Origin: Agrypnia vestita
Taxonomy: Eukaryota; Arthropoda; Insecta; Trichoptera; Phryganeidae
DNA length: 64,000 bases
Direction: 5' to 3'
Assembly: GCA_016648135.1 (NCBI GenBank)
Contig: JADDOH010000474.1
Location: forward strand, 1 to 64,000
Position 1 is the first letter of the stretch; every line of letters begins with the position of its first letter. Position numbers and translations under genes: made by a program. Shown in pieces: positions 22,131-33,520 of the stretch. The notes below the pieces were generated by a model. That model was not told the origin of the DNA. It did no database searches and saw nothing but the letters and a program-made list of their open reading frames with translations.

Positions 22131-22135
22131 GGCTA

Positions 22136-22476
22136 AATCCAAGATAATGGTCCCATTGTATATACAACGAAAATGAGTATTTCATTATATTATTGAATGT
22201 GCTAATAACAAAATGTAAGATAATTTACATTTAAATAGTAAGTATTAAATAAGATATTACACTTGTGTTCCGAAAAATGCACTGCATATTTTGACATTTC
22301 ATAGGCAATATATGAGGTTAGGTTAGGTTATGAGGTTTGGTTAGGTTAGGTTATTAGGTTTGGTTTGTTTAATTTAGATTATGATTATTTTAGTTAGATT
22401 AAATTAACAGGACGTTAAATTATATAGTAAAATACTTATTTTCATTGTATGAACAACGAGACCATCATCTTGGATT
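22136..22476. mobile_element. Terminal-inverted-repeat element (MITE-like)
   Basis: The left end AATCCAAGATAATGGTC (from 22136) and the right end, whose reverse complement is AATCCAAGATGATGGTC (to 22476), form an imperfect inverted repeat of about 48 bp that extends through CATTGTA/ACAACGA-type sequence to AGTATTT. The 341-bp interior has no coding capacity and contains GGTTA pentamer runs. It starts just after the mariner remnant. No convincing target duplication was seen. Confidence 0.65.
22313..22371 (+). repeat. Degenerate insect-telomere-like GGTTA pentamers
   Basis: GGTTAGGTTAGGTTA occurs twice, separated by TGAGGTTT, and the series ends in ATTAGGTTTGG. (TTAGG)n is the ancestral insect telomere repeat. 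The tract is short and interstitial and lies inside the TIR element above. Confidence 0.6.
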
Positions 22477-22557
22477 ACTCCCAATTATATATATATGAAG
22501 GATTATTTTCTAGGATAACCCGCGTATTGTAGTTTTGAGAAAGACTATTATATTGTA

Positions 22558-22600
22558 CCCAACGTTTCGGACAGATAGCACTGGCCATTTTCAAAGGGAT
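22558..22600 (-). other. Degenerate hammerhead-like motif, family 6
   Basis: CCC, then TTTGAAAA in place of CTGANGA, an extra T, stem II GGCCAG paired with CTGTCC (one mismatch), GAAAC, GTT and GGG. CCC with GGG forms stem I. The core is degraded, but the layout, including the extra T, matches the other families. Confidence 0.4.
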
Positions 22601-22693
22601 TTTGCGCCTTGTATGTCGAGTTCTGTTTTGAATTGATTGCAAGCACACCCGTTCACTCCAGAAGTCGAGATCCAAGTGAAGCCTAATGCGAGG

Positions 22694-22960
22694 CTAATTG
22701 CTGAGTTTACTTTGTGACCTGGTAATTCTTCTATTATTGTTGGAAATTCCGTTATTGTTTGTTATATTAATATGGTCATTTACTGTGTCTGTACTTGGAA
22801 TCGGGTTATTAGGGGCTGATTTTGAAAAGATTTTACAGTCATTAAGAATGGATTTCCAAGTATAAGGAATTCGGATCGCGTCGTCGCGGCAATTCATGTT
22901 ATTTTTATTTTTATGTATTTCTATTGCTTCTCTATATATTCTTCTCTATATATTCAGTAT
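22694..22960 (-). pseudogene. PLE GIY-YIG endonuclease C-terminal fragment, family 6
   Basis: The minus-strand frame reads YREAIEIHKNKNN, then MNCRDDAIRIPYTWKSIL, then a low-complexity asparagine- and serine-rich tail (NITNNNGISNNNRR) ending SQSKLSN and stop. The pattern REAIEI-x-K-x-x-NN-x-N-R-x-x-x-x-x-I/LP-x-TW-x-x-IL is characteristic of the end of PLE endonuclease proteins, and similar ends occur in some other GIY-YIG mobile elements. Catalytic GIY and YIG segments are upstream and not recognisable. Confidence 0.65.
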
Positions 22961-22965
22961 AGACA

Positions 22966-23396
22966 AGCAGACGCTACGAGTTAAAAGAAAAGGAGTAAAA
23001 AACTAACCCATAAAAACCAAGTTTTTATTATACTCCGTTTCTCATTTGTATTGTTTCCAATTTGATATTCTTTTTGATTCGATATTGATATAGCCGACTG
23101 ATTGGACCCATGGCTCGAGACAGACTAGTTGAAACAGGTTTCGCGCCTTCTCCACGCGTCGGGCTCCTTTCTCGTTTGTATGTAAAATTCGAAAAATCTA
23201 AAATTATACTATAATAATTTTAAAAAAATAAACCAAAATTTGTTAGATCATTTTATTATCACCACGAGTCTGCCTGCAAATTTTCAGCTCGATTGTATCA
23301 CTGGAAAAGGGATAAAAATCGATCCAAAGTTTTTTTGGCAGACAAGCAGACAAGCCGACAGGCAGACGCTACGAGTTAAAAGAAAGGGAGTAAAAA
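22966..23396. mobile_element. MITE-like repeat D, copy 2, with a partial second unit
   Basis: A partial right end (GCTACGAGTTAAAAGAAAAG, near 22980) is followed directly by a full copy starting CATAAAAACCAAGTTTTT and ending GAGTTAAAAGAAAGGGAGTA. ACTCCGTTTCTC and AGAAAGGGAGT are the opposing termini. A short run of CAGACAAGC/CGACAGGC units precedes the right end. The arrangement suggests tandem insertion or unequal exchange. Confidence 0.5.
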
Positions 23397-26300
23397 GCTG
23401 AAAGATGCTGAATTTACATCTAAGGAAGTGATGAAAACAAAGTGATTTGTGTTTTATTTTAATATTAATGTCACCACAAAGTTCAAACATTAATTTACAA
23501 GAAAACATATCCTTATGACAATTATGCTTTTGAATTTATCCTTAAAATAAATGTTAATATTTTCTATATAATAAAAATATATCTTTCTCTAGCAAGACGA
23601 CGTTATACCCACAAAAACTCGGTTGAATTTTTGGTACAAAAAAGGTACTTTTATCCGTCGTACATATTTTTCAAGAAGATAATTTGATGGGAAAACAAAA
23701 CATCCCGGTGATCTAGTTTAGAAGCAATAAGCTTAGGGTCCGGCGTCACGCGATATCGCCTGACCTCGGGCTCCTAGGGTTTCCTTCTGAATATCTTTAT
23801 GCCTCCAGAAATCCTACCGTTCCACGCACGCTTGCGTAAGGCACGACCTTTAACCGAAAGTGGCAATAGTTGCGGCAAATTATAAAAAATAAATTTGATC
23901 GTAAACTCGAGCGATAGGAATATTGTAAAAAGTTTGCATTTAAAATACATAATGTGTTCAAAATTAACTTGGTTACCCGAGAGAGATCTAGGAACTTTTT
24001 TCGCCCACAATTGAATTGACCACATTGTTCGCGGTCCGCAATAGAGTAATTTCACTTTTTTTTCAATAGAAAAATCTTAACTTTGGTTTAGAAAATACGT
24101 TAATGAAAAACATTTTTTTAATATGTATATTTACATTTAAAAACTAACACTCCCACTATAACGCTTATTTTCGCAAGTGACGTTAGGCGTGCCTTGTTAC
24201 GTCATCAGACGTATAACACGTAACAGCAAATTCGCGTAATTAGACGTTCATTCGTTTTTTACAAAACAATCCGGCTTTTTTTACATTGTGACCATAATGT
24301 CAGTAAAAAAATTTTATAGTGGTACCCAAATGTATAAATTCATTCCTGAAAACTGAAAAATGAATCCAACATTAAAGCATCAATTTTCGGTAAGTTATCG
24401 GATTTCCTTGGGAAAATTCGTCCTCCATTATTTTAAATGTATTCTTAGATAGTTATTTTATTGAAATAGGTCACAAATACGAAAAATCTTTATAAAAACC
24501 ATGCAAACAAAAGTAAAAACAAAGCGAAGATGACCGGTTATCATAGAAACAAACACCATAGATCACGTATGTTTATCTATAATTCTTGCCAAACAACGTC
24601 ATGTCCAATCACATCGCATTTTGATGGAATCGTATTTTTTAAGATTTTAATTATAAAAATTATGAATGAAAACATTATCCCACACCATCCATGCTGAGTT
24701 AAAAAATATAATTATTTTTCTGAATCTATTTCATATATTTTCATAGATATCTGTAAAATGTGACATTACCCTACTGTCCCCCCACAACTCCATGTCTGTA
24801 AAATTGTTCGCTGCGTATATTGCATAATTCGATAACGTATTGCTTACGTACTATTGGAGTGAATCTTCTTAGTTTCAGCACATGAAAAAGTTATTAAATT
24901 ACGTATTTTGTTACGTATTAAGACGTTTTACTTTTGTGAAAAAATTTCGTGATATAATAAGTATTGTTTTTACATGATTGTATTTAACTTGCTTTGTATG
25001 TTTGTTGTGGTGGTATCTTGTAATTGATTTTTCGCCAACTTTCCGACTGGCTAGAGCTCTGAAACTTTCAACATTTTTAAGAAATAACTTAATATTATTA
25101 CATCATTTTACTGATTCGACATGATTCGGTGATTATTCCGATCGAAATTAAAAAACGTCAATCAAAATCAAGAGCCGCAGAAACAACTGAAGAACATGCC
25201 GTTCCAAATTTTTTTTTCAACTTTAAAACAACGTAGTATTAAATATTTGGACATTGCATTGGTGATTTTAAAAAATCGTATAAAAGCTTGTCTTTTGATT
25301 TATTTTTTTATGTTTTCCGATTTAACGAATGTTATAATTAATAAATTGCTTTATTCCATAATTATGAAATCTGTGTTTTTTATAGATATTCAAATAAATA
25401 CTAAATTGAACTGTAAAAATTAATTCCTGAATGCAAACCCGGATCTTTTAAAATTTTAACTAATCCGTGTGACGATGACTTTCGACGGTTACAATATCCG
25501 TATTGAACCGTAGATAAATAAGTTTCACAGCAAAAATGATTTCCCACATAATACGATATTGATCTACAATATCGGATTATTAAAGTTTCAATAGATATTC
25601 GATATATAAAACGTTTAAAAAGTAAAATTATGATACGCATTAAGTATCCCATAACAATATTCCTATATTACATAAATATGTAACATGAAAGTGAAGTGTC
25701 AAATTCAAATGAAAGACAAATTGAAATGATGCTTTATTCTTTTTGGTTATGAACATGTAATAGATTTTCTTTAAATAATATTTTTTTAAATTGACCCAAT
25801 CCTGGAAGCTTGGAATATGGAGAACATAAGGAATGGTTTTAGAATTTCAGTGAAATAACATAAACAAGAAATCCAAACCGGGAAATTTTGGATAACAAGG
25901 AACCCACAAACTGGTTTTGAAGAACACACAATAATAAGTGAAAAGAAAATATTAATTATGAAGGCAGAGTTATTAAACTGTCGGAATTATATTTTCTTTT
26001 GATTAGTTTATTTTACTATTAACATAAAAATATGTAAACATAATATGTTATTAAAAATCAATTAGATTCTAAAAGGTAAGAGTAGAATGGCTTGACACGC
26101 AGAATAAAGAATGAATTTGGAATATTTCTAGAAAATAAAATCAATCAAATATAAAATTATTAAAATATATTTTAGGCCAGCGCCTTATTTAAACTCAATT
26201 CACATGATATTAATGTTATTTAATGTTATGTAATGAAATTTTATGTACCTACTCAAATTTAAGGGAAATTTGGTTACTGCTAATACCCAAAAGGAAGAAA

Positions 26301-26479
26301 CTCAAATATTTAAAACAACCCGTTTATTCCCCGTACTTCTTGTTACAGATATTCGGACAGGCAGACATTCGGAATTAGGAAAGTTGATAAACTTGTGTTA
26401 GAAATAAATTTAGGTTGTCAACATAAAAAAAAAACCTACTGTCAAGCAAGGCGCATGGATTAGTGGGTTATCAGGCAAT
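23397..26479. other. AT-rich DNA with one GC-richer block
   Basis: The block 23720-23880 (GTCACGCGATATCGCC and neighbours) is GC-richer and could be conserved non-coding DNA. Elsewhere I recognise nothing. Confidence 0.35.
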
Positions 26480-26645
26480 AAATATGATGTAAATTATCAA
26501 TAATTTAAATAAATAAAAAATAAAATAAAAATATCTTAATTAACTATTAGCAATACACTAAATAACTTGCTGGTATGAAGTGAGATTCGAACCTGTGACC
26601 TTTGGATCACGAGGCGAGAGTCCTAACCACAAGACTAACAAGCTA
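26480..26645 (-). mobile_element. tRNA-derived SINE, copy 2
   Basis: The tRNA-like head (26585-26645 on the minus strand) is nearly identical to the copy at 3298-3487: GTTAGGACTCTCGCCTCG and the B-box GGTTCGAATCTCACTTC. The body beyond it is diverged, and the AT-rich stretch at 26500-26535 would correspond to the tail. Confidence 0.7.
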
Positions 26646-27236
26646 CAATATTGTTAAATAGTGGCCCGAATGAAATTAAGATTTGTTTTTATATATAATT
26701 ACTTATGCTATTTTTAAATAATTATATCATTTATAAACATAAATGATAATATATGATTATTTAATCACCCGTAAAAATCGTCTGGCAATAATTGATGTGA
26801 GTGTACAGTACTTAGTGTCCCGTTAAACATATTAAAAAATCAAGTTTATTATTTTGACGTTTCACTTACTCATTTTTCATAACTTTATTACCTGTGATTT
26901 GCCAAAATCCCCCAAACTTAAATGTCATATTATCTAAACCTTCTTACCTACTATAGTGTACATCTACGGAAAAACATTTAGGTTTGATACTACAACGTAA
27001 GTCTGGCGGTTGCTCTTAGGCCCGAATCCAGGGTCAATACTTAAGTGATTAAAAGGTTACGGTACGCCTTAAAAGTGTTATTTTGTATTGAAAATTTAAT
27101 TTAAGGTGTACCTACAGAGAACATCGTCAACAACATCAACAGATCATATCCAGGAGGTTGGGGAATCAACTGGTGACAAAGCCTTATTAATGCAAGTGAT
27201 TGCTGAATTTTATAAAATTCTATGAATTATAGGTTT

Positions 27237-27372
27237 CCTTCTTCTTCTTCTTCAGTCTCCATCTTTCCGCTGCTAGATACAGGCCTCTTCCATACCACTC
27301 CATCCTTCTCTGATGTTTGCTTCTTGTAGCCATTTCTTCCACCTCCACACAAATCAATTCCAAACCTCTTCC
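27237..27372 (-). pseudogene. RTE-like LINE C-terminal fragment with (GAA)n tail
   Basis: On the minus strand the frame contains WKKWLQEANIREGWSGMEEA, stop, QRKDGD, then (GAA)n at 27238-27253. W-x-x-W-LQEA is a C-terminal block of several RTE-type LINEs. The fragment is short and broken. CCCGAAACGTGGG, a possible remnant of a PLE hammerhead-like motif, follows on the plus strand at 27387. Confidence 0.5.
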
Positions 27373-28149
27373 AAATGTAATAAACCCGAAACGTGGGTTG
27401 TTATCATATATATGTATATTATCTCAAAGTTAAATAATCATTTTGACTGAGCAACTACCCGTAAAGATAGATGATGATAAAGAATACTTCTACTTAATGA
27501 CACAAAAATCCTCAAAAGATGATATCCAAGTGGTGATATAAACATATACGTACGAATATACATAATGAAACGTTTTTCTATTGAGATGGAAAAACAATGA
27601 AAAATCAATTTCATTAATTTATATCTCTACATGTATCTGTACACCTTTTTTATTTCAAAACATCTTGCATTTCTTCCACTTCCAATAACTATCACACAAA
27701 TGTTTGTATGTTATTACCGGGGTAATATATATTTATTATTTATTTTACGTTTGATTTCTTAACCATCATTCTGTCGTGATGAATACAATAAAATTTGTTC
27801 GAAATTATAAGAACTCGCATTATATAAATCTTCAGAATGTGGGCATGCTTTTTAAATCAAAACTTATGAAATACCGCACAAAAAAAAATATTTGTGGCGA
27901 ATCGTGCTCGTGGAAAGAGAAATACGTCACGGAGCTACGCAGAGGACTAATTTATCAAATGGTTTGATCCCGTGAGCGCCCCAGTTTCGGTACACCGCTT
28001 ACTTCGCATAGAAGAATCGTGAAATTTCATTATACTGTTTCATGCCTGACAACAGTTAGGCCCCTGTCCAATAAACGTCACATCTAGACCGCGGTCTCTC
28101 GCTTTTATATCCACGGCAATCTAAATACAAAGCTTCCGCTTTCTTTGCT

Positions 28150-28280
28150 TGAGGTTTGTTATGCTTTATTCTTTACAGCCTAATCTTACTGATTGTTTTT
28201 GGCTTAGAAAAATGCTTTTGTTAAACTGTCATTTATTAATCTCACAGAGTGTTTTAGCCTTAGGATTATATTTGTCATTA
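28150..28280 (+). repeat. Degenerate tandem repeat G, part 1
   Basis: Two diverged units share CTAATCTTACTGATTGTTTTNGGCTTAG-like sequence (CTAATCTTACTGATTG, then TTAATCTCACAGAGTG). Related units lie at 29100-29400. Confidence 0.4.
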
Positions 28281-28413
28281 ACACAAACACAAATTAAAGT
28301 GTACACAGCGGGCCATGGAAAGGCAGATGCTCGGCGTGAGCCTTCGAGATAAAATCAAAAATGAATAAATAAGACGCCGAACCAAAGTTTCCGATATTTT
28401 GGACCGTATTTCG

Positions 28414-28553
28414 AATTTTTTTTTAAATTGTGATGTAAACACGGAATAAGTGTCACATCGATATTCTTACTATTTAACTAAGCTAAACGTTTGTGCTATG
28501 AAAATAGGACTAACTTACGAGGCGAGAGTCCTAACCACAAGACCAACAAGCTA
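28414..28553 (-). mobile_element. tRNA-derived SINE, copy 3, B-box deleted
   Basis: The body and A-box end match the copy at 3298-3487, but the segment holding GGTTCGAATC is missing between AACTTACGAGGC and the body. Without a B-box the copy should not be an efficient polymerase III template. A T run on the plus strand (28416-28424) marks the A tail. Confidence 0.7.
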
Positions 28554-28555
28554 GT

Positions 28556-28800
28556 AATTAAAATTCCAGTGGGCTCGACAGGAGAATACTAGATGGGCAT
28601 CCGGAATCCTACAGTGGAGGCCCTGGACGAAAAGTAGAAGCGTCGGAAGACCTCCCAAAAGGTGGTCTGATGACATAGTCCAGCAAGCAGGAGGTACCTG
28701 GGTGCGAAGTGGGAGAAACAGAGATGAGGGGAAAAAATGAAAGAGATCTACATCCAGCAATGGAGGAAAGAAGGCTGAGGAAGGAGAAGAAGAAGATAAA
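28556..28800 (+). pseudogene. RTE-like LINE C-terminus with (GAA)n tail
   Basis: The plus strand reads FQWARQENTRWASGILQWRP, VGRPPKRWSDDI and GTWVRSGRNR, then after a frameshift EIYIQQWRKEG and stop, followed by GAAGAAGAAGA. GRPPKRWSDD followed by A-G-x-x-W and a final QQW is the standard RTE-type LINE C-terminus. It abuts the end of the truncated SINE. Confidence 0.75.
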
Positions 28801-28804
28801 TTTA

Positions 28805-29060
28805 CAATATTTTCAAATTTATGTTCTGAGAACACAGTTACTGGAATTGTCCACTGCGGGATTACTATTTTAATTTAGACGAAGCTATTTATATAAGAAA
28901 CGTGTATAGAAGTCTTTTATATGATGTCCCAGGGCTGACAATCAGATGATCTGGCTTAATTGCTCACTCTACACAATGCAATATTCACCAATTCCATTGC
29001 GAGAAAATCCACACGTTATAAAATTTTCAAAGTTATATTCCAAATAAATTCTCTTAAAAT
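28805..29060 (+). repeat. Dispersed repeat E, copy 1
   Basis: This segment aligns with 62490-62760 in the same orientation: TATGTTCTGAGAACACAGTT, AAGCTATTTATATA, TCAGGGCTCACAAC-type and CACTCTACACAATGCAA blocks. It is non-coding and of unknown class. Confidence 0.6.
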
Positions 29061-29099
29061 AGTATACATAGATTTCGCAGCTGGTAATGACACCTCTAT

Positions 29100-29400
29100 A
29101 ATTTTTTGCATTTTGATTTTATTACATTAATCTTACGAATTGTTCTAGGCTCAGAATATTTCACTTTTTAGAGTCTTCAATCTCACCAATTATTTTAGGA
29201 TAACAATATTTTATTTTTTATTTTCATTAATCTCACTCGTATGATATATAGTTTTGTGTCACTGTTGTTTTAGAAATCTGATCAACGTTTTTAGATAACG
29301 GTATTATATTTTCTGCTGTCATTTATCTTACCAATTATTCTAGGCTAAGGAATTTGATTATTTATGCCTTTAGTTAGTTTCACCTATTGTTCTAAAAATT
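29100..29400 (+). repeat. Degenerate tandem repeat G, part 2
   Basis: Four or five diverged units carry CATTAATCTTAC/CTCACC followed by AATTNTTCTAGGCT. Unit spacing is roughly 55-75 bp. The tract lies directly after repeat E. Confidence 0.45.
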
Positions 29401-29952
29401 CTCAATCATCAAAGGAAATTATGAGAAAAGGTCCTTTATAAATTTCAGCTTAATTAAAACAAATACAAGCATTCAAAAATTGAGAAAAACTTTAAATAAA
29501 ACAACACGTCAATAAAACTGATTCCATCCTAATGATTTGATGCTATCTTCAAATACCTACATCATTGATAAAACAAAGAATATAATAATATACTCAAATA
29601 CCACCGATCGGAAACTCGGATCTTTCCTCTTAGCTGTATATTACTGTATGTAGCTGTATATTCCGGCTGAACTACGGTAACACAATAAACGTGGGTCAGA
29701 TAAATTATAGGTCGACCACAATCAAAAGACCATTCCCTAGCCTTGTCCGGTAAGAAGAAAGCGGGGTAAAGTTGCCTGGCAAGCCTGTATTACAAGCTTC
29801 AATATGATATTCCAAATAAATATATGTTTTTTAGTTTAAAAAAGGTTACTTACTTACTAGAAAAACTTATTTTGTGCTCATTTTTTGCATCATAACAACA
29901 CACATATTTTTTGCGCATATTCTTTTGAATGCGGTCTAGCTATAGTAACACA
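29401..29952. other. AT-rich DNA with no recognised feature
   Basis: Nothing is recognised here on either strand. Confidence 0.4.
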
Positions 29953-30330
29953 CTAGCTGTGAACGCGCGGCTTCGCACGCGTAGATTTTTAGTACACTGT
30001 TTGGATTGTCATAGAACTTTCGCGAACCTTCTAGAACTTTCTAGAGCAGGTTTTTCCGGAACCTTCTAGACTCACCGACACAGTCGATGCGCCTATTTTG
30101 AAACAATCTGAAGTATTTGCGGTTTTCCATAACAAAACAATGTGCTAGAAAGCACATTTTCGTCACCCACTCCCACTCACGCAAAGCCACTCCCACCAAA
30201 CTCGCATATTTTCGATGTGACACCAAGGGCTACCAAAAAACCACCATAACCACCGGTGGGTGGTTGTGGCTGGTTGTAGAGAAAACTTGGCGGGTTGGGA
30301 AACACGGGTTTCTTTTTATATATATATTGA
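29953..30330 (-). mobile_element. Non-autonomous Helitron C
   Basis: On the minus strand the element starts TCAATATATATATAAA (30330) and ends CACAGCTAG (29953). It has a GC-rich hairpin (CGCG, TGCGAAGC, CGCG) just before the end. The outside bases are A and T as required. The interior is GC-richer than the flanks and contains a repeated TTCTAGAA motif near 30030-30070. No protein is recognised. Confidence 0.65.
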
Positions 30331-30539
30331 TTATTTTTTTACCAATGTAGACCAAACTATTAAAGCATTTACATCAGTCTTTTTATGGAAATTAGATTGA
30401 CGCATTTTTTAAATCTCGTTTGCACTTTGATTAAATTGCAATACTTATGATATTGGTAAATATTGTAATTGTGTCACGAGTGTGCATGTAAATACGAATA
30501 ATATTTTTGAAAGGAAGGCTCGAGGTATTTGCATACCTT

Positions 30540-30680
30540 CGCACTGGGTGCTACGATGAACTGCTCGACTATTCATGCTCCATCTCTATGCAATGGCCCA
30601 TTATTTTTCGTTTTTAACATTGACGGCTCATCGTGCGGCTCGCTCTGGAGTTGGGCGGTTTTTACAGGGAATAAATAAAC
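30540..30680. promoter_or_regulatory. Candidate conserved non-coding block
   Basis: This less AT-rich block contains CTATTCATGCTCCATCTC, TATGCAAT (an octamer-like POU site at 30588-30595) and CCATTATTTTTC. The composition resembles insect enhancers. No conservation data are available, so this is a suggestion only. Confidence 0.2.
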
Positions 30681-31454
30681 ATCACATCTTTGTGGATGTA
30701 CCAAGCTATTGACGTAATTATTTAAAACTCACCGCAAATCAAATGAAAAATGTAAAAAAAATCATGCTAAATTCCTGATTTCAGTTATTTAATCAAGACA
30801 ATACGTATTGTGTATTTTGTTTTATTTTATTTAATTCGGTCATCCAACAGGGAGACACAATTGCTTGATAAGATAAAATACAAAAAAAAAATAGTTAAAT
30901 GTCTCCCATAATTAAACGATAACACAAATAGGACATAATCATAGATAAGTCATTTATTAAAAACATCATTTAACCGATTGTTCCAAATTTAGCTTTAACA
31001 TAGACTTAAAGGGGCTCGTGATGTATATAATTTACATGGTCAGGGAGGGGGACGAGTTTCTAGTATCTGCCTCACCATGTGACGATACTCTTCATATTTA
31101 GTGTTAAAAATATTTATTGAATTTAAGAGGTAATTTATAATCTGAGAACATGCGTGGAATGGTAGAGGATTTCCTATTGTTGGTTTGATAAATTGAAGGG
31201 GAAAAGAGGTACTTCTGTCTGCTAGTTCGGATTGAGATGTGGAAAACTAGCAAGCTGGTGATTTCAGGAGAATCAATAAGGTTATGAATTATTTGGAAAA
31301 GAAAGGATTGATCTGAAAATATTCGCCTGTTTTCTAGAGTTTCCAATTTATGAAATTTATTGAGTCCAAATAAGTATTAAATAGGAAATCAGGAATCTTG
31401 GCCGATAGATTTTATTTTTTGTTTTTATTTTGTTTGTATTTTAAAATTATAATA
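30681..31454. other. AT-rich DNA with no recognised feature
   Basis: No element or coding signal is supported. Confidence 0.4.
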
Positions 31455-31822
31455 TACACACGTAGATTTTTAGTAACTTTTAGTCATACTTTATCAATTC
31501 GTATTAACCTTAATATATATGCCGTGGACTATTTTACATAACTTTTTGAGTTCGACAAAATCTCTTTAGAAAGTATTTAAATATCTCTTACCATTAAGGT
31601 AGCGTTCATAAAAACGCATCGCTCGGCTATTTTTTCGTCGACTTTTGTTTTAAAATAGGTCACCACGAAAAGGCCTTTTATTTTAACGGAATAATATATA
31701 ACCTATGTTCATACTGAAAGTCTATTCTAAATATTGGTTAAAGAATTTTCGTATGAGTAGTTTCGGAGATTACCTCGTACATCCAAACTTACAAACTTTA
31801 CTTCTTTATATATTAGTATAGA
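31455..31822 (-). mobile_element. Helitron C-type element, 3' truncated
   Basis: The minus strand begins TCTATACTAATATATAAAG (31822) after A and continues with AAGTTTGTAAGTTTGGATGT, GGTAATCTCCGAAACTACTC and TAGGTTATATATTATTCC, a 5' sequence widespread in insect Helitrons. Its far end shares CTAAAAATCTACGTGTG with the 3' region of the copy at 29953, but the terminal hairpin and CTAG are missing. Confidence 0.7.
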
Positions 31823-32947
31823 TTTTAATTTGCATATTAAGTAAAAAAAGGTCTCAACTATGTGCAAGAGTTGGAAAATACCACACAGAAATAGAATATT
31901 TTAAAAAATAAGTATTTTTTAAAACATAAATTAGACATAAACATAAACAGACAGATTTACAATAATTTTAAGAAGTTGAAGATCCAATTTTCCAATAAAA
32001 TTCTAGTATATGTACTGCCAAATCGAGTACAAAGATAATAGTTTATATTATAAAAAAAATACAAGTCATGAGTCCATACAGTCACATAGAGCCCACGTAG
32101 TGGAGTAATTTTCTTCATTTTTATAACATCGTAGGTTTAGTAATTTATTAAATAAATTTCTTTGTCATTTAAAAACTATATCTGTAATTAAAATATATAG
32201 AACCTGATGAAAAATTTAATGTGATAGCTTTCCATTCAAAAATATGATAAGGAACGCAATAGAAGATAAAAAAAAAAATGAACTGTGTTCACGTTGCCAG
32301 ACGATCTTTTAATAAAATTTTCTTACCAACAATAAATTATTTATACTAAAATGAATTATGATAAATTTAAATTTATTTATTTATTAATTTGTTTACAAAT
32401 ATTATAACAGTGAATGGTTTATTGCTATGACATGTGGCATTTTTTTTCCAACCAACTACACAATTTAGTTGAACAATTGAAGTAGATTTCTGGTATACAA
32501 TATTACAATTACAAAACTAGTTCCATTATAACGAGACGAGAAGGAGATAGATGGGAAAATATAAGAGGCTAAATAAGAAATGAGATGTATTAACGTTTGG
32601 TATTTAACGATTATTTCTATACGTTGTTGAAGAATATTAAACGATCATATAACGTTAATATTATGCGTTAGTAAAATGCAAATATATTGAAATGGAATCT
32701 GTAATTTTTAATTTAAAAATAAATAAAACAGGTTTAAGAAACATATACCCACGTGTGTCCATTAAATAAAAAAATGTAAAAAAAAAACTTTTTCAATGAT
32801 AGCAAAATAATTTTGTGTTAACGAAAGGACCATAAGTTCCAAAATCTGTTGATTATTAAATTTATAAAGGTTTTAAATAAAGTGTTTATTATTAATCACA
32901 AAAAATAATTAAATTAAAAAATATATTATGGTAAATATCCCCATCTC
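31823..32947. other. Very AT-rich DNA with no recognised feature
   Basis: I see no repeat shared with other parts of the window and no coding signal. Confidence 0.4.
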
Positions 32948-33190
32948 CTATCGTTTCCTATCAAACCAAAACCCGAATCGGGATTCCCGGGTTATGGATC
33001 GCTGATCACCAACATCATTCCTCCACTTTTCCCCGCAGCCCGCATTCCGGATAGCCGATAGTGTCCTTATTCTGGTCAGTCCAGTTAGTAGGAAATCTGC
33101 CTTTTCCTCTCTGGTCATCGACAACACTACCAGCTTTTCCGAGATCTCATCTTTCCGACGTGTCCAAAAAATTAGAGGATGCAACTTGGA
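32948..33190 (-). pseudogene. LINE reverse transcriptase C-terminal fragment, degenerate
   Basis: On the minus strand, IFFGHVGK-like and EKLVVL segments are followed in shifted frames by GRFPTNWTDQ and KWRN. The order GHV, LVV, G-R-SP-x-RWTDQ, W-R is the usual LINE C-terminal series. Frameshifts are evident and no clear tail remains. The clade cannot be fixed. Confidence 0.5.
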
Positions 33191-33349
33191 TAGATAGTAG
33201 ACAGTCTATCAGTAATCTTTAGAAGCAATGAACATGTAGCATTTTTAAAAACAATTATTTAAATAATGAATAAATAATCAAAACATGTTCGGAATAATCG
33301 CAACATTTTCAATAAATGTAAATTATTATCACTAATTGAAAACAGTGGC

Positions 33350-33520
33350 TTTGGCAAGGTACCGAACGACGTCAGTAAGCATGCGGCATGAATTATTTCC
33401 ATTTTTCATAAATATTCATCACAATTTCTACCCACGCGACCGTTATTATCAGAAGCATTCGTTTAATTCCTTGCGTAAGCTTGATGAATTAATTACCGCT
33501 TAACACATGTTAACCGCAAT
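33350..33520. promoter_or_regulatory. Candidate conserved non-coding block
   Basis: A GC-richer stretch carries GACGTCAG, ATGCGGCATGAATTA, CATAAATATTCATCAC and GATGAATTAATTACCG, that is, several homeodomain-type ATTA/TAAT cores. An enhancer is a reasonable guess, without proof. Confidence 0.2.

Larger units (their letters stand above)
22477..22960 (-). mobile_element. Penelope-like element 3' portion, family 6
   Basis: On the minus strand a PLE endonuclease C-terminus (22694-22960) is followed about 95 bp later by a degenerate hammerhead-like motif (22558-22600) and an AT-rich tail. This is the same order as in family 1 (37439-37860), though the sequences differ. The 5' part is missing. Confidence 0.65.

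Noticed and set aside
22313..22371. An ancient telomere fusion site
   Set aside because: The pentamer tract is very short and lies inside a TIR element.
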